A DNA stretch of 61,990 nucleotides. Source: Methylovulum psychrotolerans (GTDB lineage: Bacteria; Pseudomonadota; Gammaproteobacteria; Methylococcales; Methylomonadaceae). Made by a program: the position numbers and the translations under genes. Shown piece after piece: positions 55,961 to 61,990 of this stretch; position 1 is the first letter of the stretch; each line of letters starts with the position of its first letter. The DNA lies in the NCBI RefSeq assembly GCF_002923755.1, contig NZ_PGFZ01000006.1:244085-306074 (forward strand), given 5' to 3'. Under the pieces are notes generated by a model that saw nothing but the letters and a program-made list of their open reading frames with translations, ran no database searches and was not told the origin of the DNA.

Positions 55961-56944
55961 TTATGGCACAAGAACCGCCGCACCGACAAACCGGCCTGCC
56001 CGCAGGTCGGCAAGGGCTTGGTTCGCTTGCTTGAGTGGATAGGCGGTTGTTTGGGTGACAATGCCCATCTCAGGTGCGAGACGCAGAAAATCAAGGCCAT
56101 CCTGCCGGGTGAGGTTGGCAACCGACACCAGTTGCCGCTCTTCCCACAATAGCTGATAGGGGAAACTAGGAATATCGCTCATGTGAATTCCTGCGCAGAC
56201 AACCCGCCCACCTTTGCGGACAGCTTTTAATGCCAGCGGCACCAGTTCTCCCACAGTAGCAAAGATGATGGCAATATCCAGTGGCTCTGGTGGCATTTCT
56301 TCCGAGCCACCCGCCCAAACAGCACCGAGTTGCCGGGCAAAACGTTGTGCCGTTATATCTCCAGGCCGGGTAAACGCAAACACCGAGCGGCCTTGCCAGT
56401 TGGCGATTTGCGCAACGATATGGGCAGCCGCACCAAAACCATAAAGCCCCAGTTTGTTACCCTCGCCTGCCATAACGAGCGAACGCCAACCAATCAGTCC
56501 TGCGCACAGCAGCGGCGCCAACGCTATATCACTACCCCTTTCGCCCAAGGGCAATGCAAAGCGGGCATCGGCTATTACCTTAGTCGCAAAGCCGCCGTCG
56601 CGCGTGTATCCGGTAAATAAGGGCTTATCACAGAGGTTTTCATGGTGCGTTAAACAATAAGGGCAGTTGCCACAGGTATGCCCCAGCCAAGGAATACCCA
56701 CCCGTTCACCGAGCTGAAAACCTGTGACATGAGCGCCAACAGCATCTACACGTCCGATAATTTCGTGTCCAGGAATGATGGGAAAAACGGGGTGGGGTAA
56801 TTCACCGTCAAGGACATGCAAATCGGTACGGCAAACGCCGCAAGCCAGCACCTTGACACGAATTTCACCGGATTCCGGTTGCCTATCAGGAAGCTCTGTC
56901 CATTCCAAAGCAGAATGGGCTTGTTTTAACACCATGGCATACAT
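55961..56944 (-). CDS. Zinc-dependent alcohol dehydrogenase
   Basis: A 327-residue medium-chain dehydrogenase. Catalytic zinc ligands are the cysteine in CGVCRTDLH and the histidine-glutamate in IPGHEIIG; structural zinc cysteines are in CGNCPYCLTHHENLC; the cofactor fold has GLYGFGAAAHIVAQIA (G-x-G-x-x-A). Close in type to AdhA-like, class of small-aldehyde/alcohol enzymes found with stress genes. Substrate is unknown. Start at 56944 (MYAMVL). Its right side is a gene-poor repeat-like stretch. Confidence 0.88.
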   Translation of the reverse strand: MYAMVLKQAHSALEWTELPDRQPESGEIRVKVLACGVCRTDLHVLDGELPHPVFPIIPGHEIIGRVDAVGAHVTGFQLGERVGIPWLGHTCGNCPYCLTHHENLCDKPLFTGYTRDGGFATKVIADARFALPLGERGSDIALAPLLCAGLIGWRSLVMAGEGNKLGLYGFGAAAHIVAQIANWQGRSVFAFTRPGDITAQRFARQLGAVWAGGSEEMPPEPLDIAIIFATVGELVPLALKAVRKGGRVVCAGIHMSDIPSFPYQLLWEERQLVSVANLTRQDGLDFLRLAPEMGIVTQTTAYPLKQANQALADLRAGRFVGAAVLVP

Positions 56945-57394
56945 AGTCTGTTTTCGCTTATTAATTGATGTTACGCAGACACATTCTGCAATTTAAAAAA
57001 AACAATAATGAGTCGCTACCGCGACGATTTTTTTAATCGGGTTCTCGCACCCGAAGGCGAGATACTTTCTTTTGCTCCGCCTCGGCAATTGCTCTGTCTC
57101 CAGACCACCCTGAGGTGGCATTGCTCTACCTCCTGCATCCATGCAGTCGAAAAGAAAGTATCCAAAGAAAAGGCGGCCCGGTTGCCGCTTGATCCTGCGC
57201 TTCTCGGTTTTGTCGGGGGTCGGCAGAGTGGGCTCCTGCCTTTATGCCCTTGGGTACACCTGCCGACGCGCGGCATCCCTGCCGCGCCCCTTTATGCCCT
57301 ATGGGTATTCGGGCTGATCCCGACAAACCCTGCGATGCTCGGCGCGGCAAACGGGGGTAAAGCGACGTTACTGCGTAACGTCAGTTATTAAACG
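56945..57394. other. Gene-poor stretch with repeat-like content
   Basis: An open frame on the plus strand (57008-57391) is translated into cysteine-, proline- and leucine-rich sequence (ARLPLDPALLGFVGGRQSG) of the sort often seen in dispersed, non-coding repeats of proteobacteria. An overlapping frame is open on the other strand too. Two similar blocks, ctttatgccct-tgggta near 57239 and 57290, support a repeat. I do not call a gene. Confidence 0.45.
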
Positions 57395-58243
57395 TTAATC
57401 TTTTGGAAAATCCGCACCACGGGTCACTGTTTCCCACGCGGCAAACTCTTTCTGCAAACTGGCAAGTTTGGCTTTTGCACCTTCAAAAGCGTCATTACCT
57501 AAGAGCAAATGATGCGGCGGATTATCGGAATTGACCGCTTGGACGATGGCATGGACGGCGCGTAGCGGGTCGCCCGACTGTTTGCCGGAAATGGCGCGGA
57601 TATTTTTACGCCATTTACCTGCGGTCTTCGCATAATCGTCAATAACGTGCTGGCTTTCATTGGCTGACCGGCCTGCCCAATCGGTTCGGAAACCGCTAGG
57701 TTCAACGACCATCACTTTAATCCCCAAGGGTTCCACTTCTTGCCACAGCGCATCGGACAGACCTTCCACGGCAAATTTAGTGGCGTTGTAATAACCTAAG
57801 GACGGTAATCCGGTCAGCCCTGCAATGGAGGATAAATTGACGATAAAACCTTTGCGACGTTTACGCATGGTCGGTAAAGCCACATGAATCATGCGGCACA
57901 GGCCAAAGAAATTGACATCAAACATTTTCCGCACTTCATCTTCTTCGCTTTCTTCCACAGCGGCGAAATAGCCGATGCCCGCATTGTTGACCAAAACATC
58001 AATATGCCCAAAGGCGTCTTCAGCGGCTTTTATTGCCGCCTCGGCTTGAACATGATCGGTCACATCAAGTTTAAGCACCAAAGCATCGCCTAATTCAGCC
58101 AAATCTTTAATGGCATCAGGATCACGCGCAGTCACTACGGTGCGATAGCCCAGTTCCAGTACATGGCTGGCAAGTTCGCGGCCAAAGCCCGTTGAGCAAC
58201 CGGTAATAAACCAAACAGGTTTGTCGTTGTTTGTCGTTGTCAT
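57395..58243 (-). CDS. Short-chain dehydrogenase/reductase
   Basis: 282 residues of the classical SDR type: cofactor motif TGCSTGFG near residue 15, acidic region LDVTD, NNAGIG, the catalytic serine in LSSIAG, and YYNATK with tyrosine and lysine. ARD after the second strand suggests NADP(H) preference. Substrate is unknown. It follows the semialdehyde dehydrogenase by 20 bp on the same strand, so the two are cotranscribed. Confidence 0.87.
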   Translation of the reverse strand: MTTTNNDKPVWFITGCSTGFGRELASHVLELGYRTVVTARDPDAIKDLAELGDALVLKLDVTDHVQAEAAIKAAEDAFGHIDVLVNNAGIGYFAAVEESEEDEVRKMFDVNFFGLCRMIHVALPTMRKRRKGFIVNLSSIAGLTGLPSLGYYNATKFAVEGLSDALWQEVEPLGIKVMVVEPSGFRTDWAGRSANESQHVIDDYAKTAGKWRKNIRAISGKQSGDPLRAVHAIVQAVNSDNPPHHLLLGNDAFEGAKAKLASLQKEFAAWETVTRGADFPKD

Positions 58244-58263
58244 TGCAATTTATCCTCGTGGTG

Positions 58264-59646
58264 TTATGCGGATGCGTCAATCGCATCAACTCGAATCAGT
58301 TTTTTGTTGACGAATTCCTGAATGCCCAGATGGGAAAGCTCCCGCCCGTAACCGGAATTTTTGATGCCACCAAACGGTAAGTCGGAGGTTGTCCAGGTCG
58401 GATGATTGATGAACACCATGCCGGTTTCGATACGGCTGGCGACAAATTTTCCCCATTCGACATCTTGGGTAAAAATAGAGCCGCCTAGCCCAAAATGGGA
58501 GTCATTGGCTAATATCACGGCTTCATCTTCATCTTTGACCCGAAAAAAGAGCGCGACGGGGCCAAAAAATTCTTCATTATAGGCAGGGTTGTCGGGTTGA
58601 ATATGGGTAAGGATGGTCGGCTGCATAAACGCGCCTGGACGGTCAATCCGTTTGCCGCCCATCAACACAATAGCTCCGTGCGCAACGGCCAGTTCTACTT
58701 GCGCTAACAGATGTTGCAGGGCATCTTCGGTCGATAATGGGCCTAATGTGGTTGCTATATCCATTGGGTCGCCACATTTGAGCAAGGCCAATGCCGCGCT
58801 AAATTTTTCCAGAAACCGGTCTGCCAATTCATCGACAACGATGAAACGTTTTGCCGCGACGCAACATTGGCCATTATTGTTCATCTTCGCCCAAACTGCC
58901 CATGCGACGGTTTTGTCGAGATCAGCATCATCAAGCACGATAAACGCATCGCTTCCACCGAGTTCCATGGTCGATTTTTTAAGATTTAGCCCTGCCCGCG
59001 CCGCAACACTCTTCCCGGCTTGTGCACTACCTGTTAAGGCTACGCCTTTTATCCGAGGATCATCAATGACCCGATTGACCTGATCATGGGAAATCAATAA
59101 ATTGGTGTACGCACCGATGGGTGCGCCTGCATCCAACCAGAGCTTTTCAAACGCTATCGCGCATTGCGGCACACAGGACGCATGTTTCACCATGACCACA
59201 TTGCCCGCCATTAGATTAGGGGCAGCAAAACGCGCAAGCTGGTAATAGGGGAAATTCCAAGGCTGTATGCCAAACAATACCCCCAGTGGCTCATTCACCA
59301 CCATCGCTTCACCCGTGCTAGGTGTGAGATGTTCAGTTGCCAAAAAATGTTCGGCATGTTGGGCATAATAATCGAGGATGTCGGCGCTCAACACGACCTC
59401 ACCATGCGACTGGGCAATCAGTTTGCCCATTTCCAAAGTCATTGGCGTTGCAAACTGCTCACTCTGTTCGCGCATCAGCACTGCCGCTTTGGCAACAATC
59501 GTCGCCCGTTCGGCAAAGGTCGTTTGCCGCCAGGTATCAAAACAAGCCGAAGCTGTTGTCAGCGCCGTTTCAAGCTGTTGGTCAGTGAGTGCGTCGAACG
59601 TTTTTAGGGTGTTACCGTTGTAGGGATTGATACTTTGATAAGTCAT
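58264..59646 (-). CDS. NAD(P)-dependent semialdehyde dehydrogenase (GabD/Sad-like)
   Basis: A 460-residue aldehyde dehydrogenase resembling succinate-semialdehyde dehydrogenase. Blocks: GIQPWNFPYYQLARFAAPNLMAGN, the glycine motif GSAQAGKSVA, the general base glutamate in MELGGSDAF, and the nucleophile cysteine in NGQCCVAAKRF; C-terminal LPFGGIKNSGYGRELS. Oxidises succinate semialdehyde or a related aldehyde to the acid. First gene of a leftward pair with the SDR, an alcohol-aldehyde-acid set with the nearby zinc dehydrogenase being plausible. Confidence 0.88.
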   Translation of the reverse strand: MTYQSINPYNGNTLKTFDALTDQQLETALTTASACFDTWRQTTFAERATIVAKAAVLMREQSEQFATPMTLEMGKLIAQSHGEVVLSADILDYYAQHAEHFLATEHLTPSTGEAMVVNEPLGVLFGIQPWNFPYYQLARFAAPNLMAGNVVMVKHASCVPQCAIAFEKLWLDAGAPIGAYTNLLISHDQVNRVIDDPRIKGVALTGSAQAGKSVAARAGLNLKKSTMELGGSDAFIVLDDADLDKTVAWAVWAKMNNNGQCCVAAKRFIVVDELADRFLEKFSAALALLKCGDPMDIATTLGPLSTEDALQHLLAQVELAVAHGAIVLMGGKRIDRPGAFMQPTILTHIQPDNPAYNEEFFGPVALFFRVKDEDEAVILANDSHFGLGGSIFTQDVEWGKFVASRIETGMVFINHPTWTTSDLPFGGIKNSGYGRELSHLGIQEFVNKKLIRVDAIDASA

Positions 59647-60120
59647 GAGAGTTCCTCTGTCTTGCTGATCGTAATGATTGCGTCAGTGGGTACGGTGAAG
59701 GTTATGTGGGTTTGCCAAGCTTTTTAGTTTAGCCAAAATAACCAACTGCCCCATTGGTTTCTTAGAATCCTGTTTTAAAAGCGCCGATACAATTTAGGAT
59801 TAAGCCATCATTTAGCTAGCAATGCTTTATGGACTTCTGCTGCTTTAGCTTGGTTTTATAGTAGAATGGCTTTTGCCTGTTCTACTTCAGCCAATATTCC
59901 GTGAGCGATAAGTAGAAATTTATGGGCTTTAAGCGCTGTTTCGTAACGGATGATAGCGTCCTGGCCAAAGTGCTGCCCAAAATAGGCCAACAGCTGAGTT
60001 GTGACTTTGGGGCATGGCGTTTCTCCAATTAATATCAGTAAATAATAGCCGCCTTAAGTGTGTTAGGGTCAGAACAAACCCCAAGGCTTGTCCTGCCCCC
60101 GGCAATCTCAGTAGATCGGG
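59647..60120. other. Region without an intact gene
   Basis: Between the aldehyde dehydrogenase and the small exported protein. It holds a short broken frame (59856-60005) and otherwise nothing recognisable. Confidence 0.5.
59856..60005 (-). pseudogene. C-terminal fragment of a stress-type protein
   Basis: A minus-strand frame without a start reads VTTQLLAYFGQHFGQDAIIRYETALKAHK in two halves, followed by FLLIAHGILAEVEQAKAILL and a stop. The run RYETALKA-x-KFLLIAHG resembles the last 45 residues of small general-stress-type proteins. Only the tail is present, so I regard it as a remnant. The family assignment is from memory and tentative. Confidence 0.35.
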
Positions 60121-60465
60121 TTACTTAGGGTTGGCTACTTTTTCATGTTCGGCGGCTGTTTGTTCATATTCTTTTGCCAATGCGTCTTCATGCACTGCGA
60201 TGGCTTCTTGTCTATCGCCTAAAATACGTTGACCGTTACTTTGATACACTGCACCCACTGAGCGATGATGTTTAGCCAAGCCTTTATAGTATTGGGCGTG
60301 TTTTAAATTCAGTTCGGCAGCTGCTTTATGTTCAACGGGTGTTGTTGCAGGTGCCGTGATTTGCTCAGGTTGTACAGGTGCGGGAATAACTTCCGCCAAC
60401 ACTGACGCAGACATAACGCCCATACAAATTGCCAGAGCCAAACCCAAGTAGATATTTTTAGTCAT
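60121..60465 (-). CDS. Small exported protein of unknown function
   Basis: 114 residues: a clear signal peptide (KNIYLGLALAICMGVMSASVLA, cleavage near residue 24), a proline/threonine-rich stretch, then a helical, histidine- and glutamate-rich mature part (EHKAAAELNLKHAQYYKGLAKHH). Probably periplasmic. I do not recognise a domain. The start is preceded by an AGAGAA stretch. It neighbours degraded sequence on both sides but is itself intact. Confidence 0.65.
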   Translation of the reverse strand: MTKNIYLGLALAICMGVMSASVLAEVIPAPVQPEQITAPATTPVEHKAAAELNLKHAQYYKGLAKHHRSVGAVYQSNGQRILGDRQEAIAVHEDALAKEYEQTAAEHEKVANPK

Positions 60466-60549
60466 GATTTTTTTCTCTGAATGAAGTTAAAAAGTGATAA
60501 GCCACGTCCACGCCAAATCTTTTCTCGGTTAGCGTGTCCGCTAGATTTA

Positions 60550-60993
60550 TCAAAAACTCTCTACAGATGGGCTTCCAATACTAATAACAAGGTTATTGCG
60601 CATCTGCGTCGCTATGATCTTCGTTCCGCTCAAAACAGTCTGTTTGCCAACGCACATAGGCGAACCATGCCAAACGGCGGTGAGGCGGCCTTGGCCGTCG
60701 TAGTCTTGGCTGGCGGTGGTGATACCGCGCGGGTCGGTGTAGGCGGCGAGTTCGCCTTGGGGGGTGTAGCTGTACTGGAGGCTTTGGCCTTAGGGGGCGG
60801 TGATGCGGGTGATACGGCCTTAGCCGTCGCGCTGGAAGGCGACGCTGAGCCCGGCGCTGTGGACAATACCGTTTTTGCTGTAGGTCAGGGTGTTGCCGAA
60901 CGGGTCTTGGACTTTCTCCAAACCCACGCCTTCGGTGAGGAAGTACACAGTGCCGTCTTCGGTGGTCAGTTTGAAGTGTTTGGGGTTCCTTTT
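60550..60993 (-). pseudogene. RHS/YD-repeat protein fragment with in-frame stops
   Basis: The minus strand encodes unmistakable YD-repeat sequence: FKLTTEDGTVYFLTEGVGLE, then QDPFGNTLTYSKNG, GRITRIT, LQYSYTPQGELAAYTDPRG and QDYDGQGRLTAVWHG. Two in-frame TAA codons interrupt it, both in the context TAAGGC (around 60802 and 60829). After the last repeat the frame runs into unrelated sequence and stops at 60550. Both ends of a normal RHS protein (over 1000 residues) are missing. It is a leftover core piece of a polymorphic-toxin gene. Confidence 0.8.
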
Positions 60994-61000
60994 CCTTTGC

Positions 61001-61363
61001 TTAAGTACACTCTGTCACAGTTCCACAAAATGGACATAAAGCTAATTTTTCAGAGCATGTCAGTTCCAAACCGCATTCAATACAAATACCATTGTGCAAA
61101 AACTCGGTCTCATTAGTAAAAATAGTCAGTGGCAATGCCAAATATTCAGGATCCAGTAAACATTCCGCTTTTAAATAGCCTGTATTGGGATCTAAAATGC
61201 CACTATGCTCTACAACAAACCAGCGTCTTACTTCAAATTCAGTGTGAGCAAGCTTGTAATCGCGTTGCCTAAATACTTCCTGTAGCAAAGCGAGGAGGCG
61301 ATTACTGGGCAGTGCCGCCAGAATTTCCACATAATCGCTATCATCTGGGTCATAATTAATCAT
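61001..61363 (-). CDS. Probable immunity-type or orphan protein with zinc-ribbon-like end
   Basis: A 120-residue acidic protein (MINYDPDDSDYVEILAALP) ending in a C-x2-C...C-x2-C pattern (CIECGLELTCSEKLALCPFCG) like a small zinc ribbon. The ATG at 61363 overlaps the TGA of the frame before it as ATGA; an ATG at 61369 is also possible. Position just ahead of an RHS fragment and behind a toxin-tip-like frame suggests an immunity gene of a polymorphic toxin locus. No family recognised. Confidence 0.55.
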   Translation of the reverse strand: MINYDPDDSDYVEILAALPSNRLLALLQEVFRQRDYKLAHTEFEVRRWFVVEHSGILDPNTGYLKAECLLDPEYLALPLTIFTNETEFLHNGICIECGLELTCSEKLALCPFCGTVTECT

Positions 61364-61545
61364 GGCCATGGGAAAATATTATCATCTTCAAGTATTACCA
61401 TTATTTTGTTAATACGCTCTCTTCGGGAAGCCTGCACTTTATTCCAATTTTTTTGAAAAATATCCCAAGTCATACCGTCCGTCCAATACTTTTGGCATAG
61501 TGGACGGTAGCTGTCATGCCTTGCCGCGACTCCGCCATCGGATAA
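61360..61545 (-). pseudogene. Toxin-tip-like C-terminal fragment
   Basis: A minus-strand frame without a proper start runs ARHDSYRPLCQKYWTDGM, TWDIFQKNWNKVQASRRER, INKIMVILEDDNIFPWP and stops in an ATGA overlap with the next gene. A second frame just upstream (LSDEAYPMAESRQGMTATVHYAK) suggests a frameshift near 61520. The end-to-end coupling to a small acidic gene is the layout of a toxin domain and its immunity gene. Family unknown. Confidence 0.35.
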
Positions 61546-61608
61546 GCCTCATCAGAAAGTCTTGTCCCCTATAACCGCCTCGGCATTTATCGGCTTTACT
61601 TTTATATC
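61370..61608. other. Spacer carrying the toxin-tip-like fragment
   Basis: Apart from the broken frame noted at 61360-61545, I see nothing in this stretch. Confidence 0.4.
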
Positions 61609-61905
61609 TCAATTTTTACGTTTGCACATAAAAAATTCTTTGAAAAAATAAACAAACAACGCGGCAATAACACCCCATAATAAGCATACTTTGATAACAA
61701 ATGCGTTTGAATCCGCAATTGAATAGGCTTTAAACCAATTTATTACGCTTGCCTGATCTTCAGTAACAAGCAGTGTCAGTAAAATGCAAGTCCATAACAG
61801 ACTACATAAATTAGCTAAAATTAACACAGCTTTTTCATTTTTATATAAAGCGATAGGAAGAAGCAAAAGGGGAGTCGCTATTTTTGCGAAAGATTGCTTC
61901 GGCAT
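61609..61905 (-). CDS. Small hydrophobic protein at the repeat boundary
   Basis: A 98-residue frame with three hydrophobic segments (about 10-20, 25-48, 70-90) and a basic tail (FMCKRKN). Its first 13 codons lie inside the 124-bp repeat, so the natural N-terminus is uncertain. It may be a true small membrane protein (possibly immunity-type, given the RHS debris) or a chance frame fused to the repeat. Confidence 0.4.
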   Translation of the reverse strand: MPKQSFAKIATPLLLLPIALYKNEKAVLILANLCSLLWTCILLTLLVTEDQASVINWFKAYSIADSNAFVIKVCLLWGVIAALFVYFFKEFFMCKRKN

Positions 61906-61990
61906 CCTTGCCGGTCAATCAGCAAAAATCACGCGACCGCTTATGCCTTCGGCTGCCCCAGCCGTCCTGGTCACTCGCTCGCCACCCAAC
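61867..61990 (-). repeat. Right copy of the 124-bp inverted repeat
   Basis: Exact reverse complement of 116-239. It runs to the very last base of the window, so the repeat probably continues beyond it. Confidence 0.9.

Noticed and set aside
57008-57391. A 127-codon plus-strand open frame
   Set aside because: Composition is repeat-like, the opposite strand is equally open, and no start signal or family is seen.
60481-61116. A 211-codon plus-strand open frame rich in glycine, alanine and valine
   Set aside because: It is antisense to the RHS fragment; the minus strand gives clear YD repeats, so the plus frame is a shadow.

Overview
The window looks like the chromosome of a gammaproteobacterium of roughly even base composition, probably a methylotroph of the Methylococcales type. 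That placement is inference. It rests on the overall gene style, an Xfp-type phosphoketolase grouped with PRC-barrel and DUF302 genes, a large riboswitch-led cobalamin operon and many short dispersed palindromic repeats. No methane oxidation genes are present to settle it.

Layout. 1-6128: left edge with half of a 124-bp inverted repeat, a 4'-phosphopantetheinyl transferase, a PAS-PAS-GGDEF-EAL protein, an OprP/DcaP-like porin and several palindromic repeats. 6129-25654: an organosulfur region. A divergent pair of sigma-54 promoters drives a DszC-like flavoprotein plus an SfnR-type activator to the left, and SsuD, a second DszC-like flavoprotein and an amidohydrolase to the right. An intact hybrid histidine kinase and a beheaded one follow. 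A second sigma-54 promoter then leads an FMN reductase, the dimethyl sulfone monooxygenase SfnG, a degenerate acyl-CoA-ligase-like protein and a complete Liv-type ABC importer. 25655-29035: a BON lipoprotein, a DUF1207 protein, a transglutaminase-like protein and a small membrane protein.

29180-50910: a B12 riboswitch followed by an almost unbroken operon of cobalt uptake, cobaltochelatase, corrin ring and nucleotide-loop-arm genes: cbtB, cbtA, ferredoxin, cobN, chlI/D-like, cbiE, cbiX-cbiC, cbiD, cbiL, cbiF, cbiG, cobJ-cobK, cobW, cbiA, cobD, cobQ, cbiB and a homoserine-kinase-family gene. 50911-59646: a transposase remnant and leftward carbon-metabolism and stress genes (phosphoketolase, PRC-barrel, DUF302, a 41-residue membrane peptide, HAD phosphatase, zinc alcohol dehydrogenase, SDR, semialdehyde dehydrogenase). 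59647-61990: debris, including a broken RHS fragment, a probable immunity-type gene, and the other half of the 124-bp inverted repeat.

The strongest finding is a small regulon. The two rightward sulfur operons carry the same 14-bp palindrome (GCTGCT-2-AGCAGC), each about 90 bp upstream of a near-identical sigma-54 promoter. This makes it a candidate site for the SfnR-type activator encoded in the same cluster. It also ties a Liv-type importer and a catalytically dead-looking ligase homologue to sulfone/sulfonate use. The second notable item is a CobW-family GTPase with no cysteine at all and a histidine cluster in place of the usual CxCC metal site.
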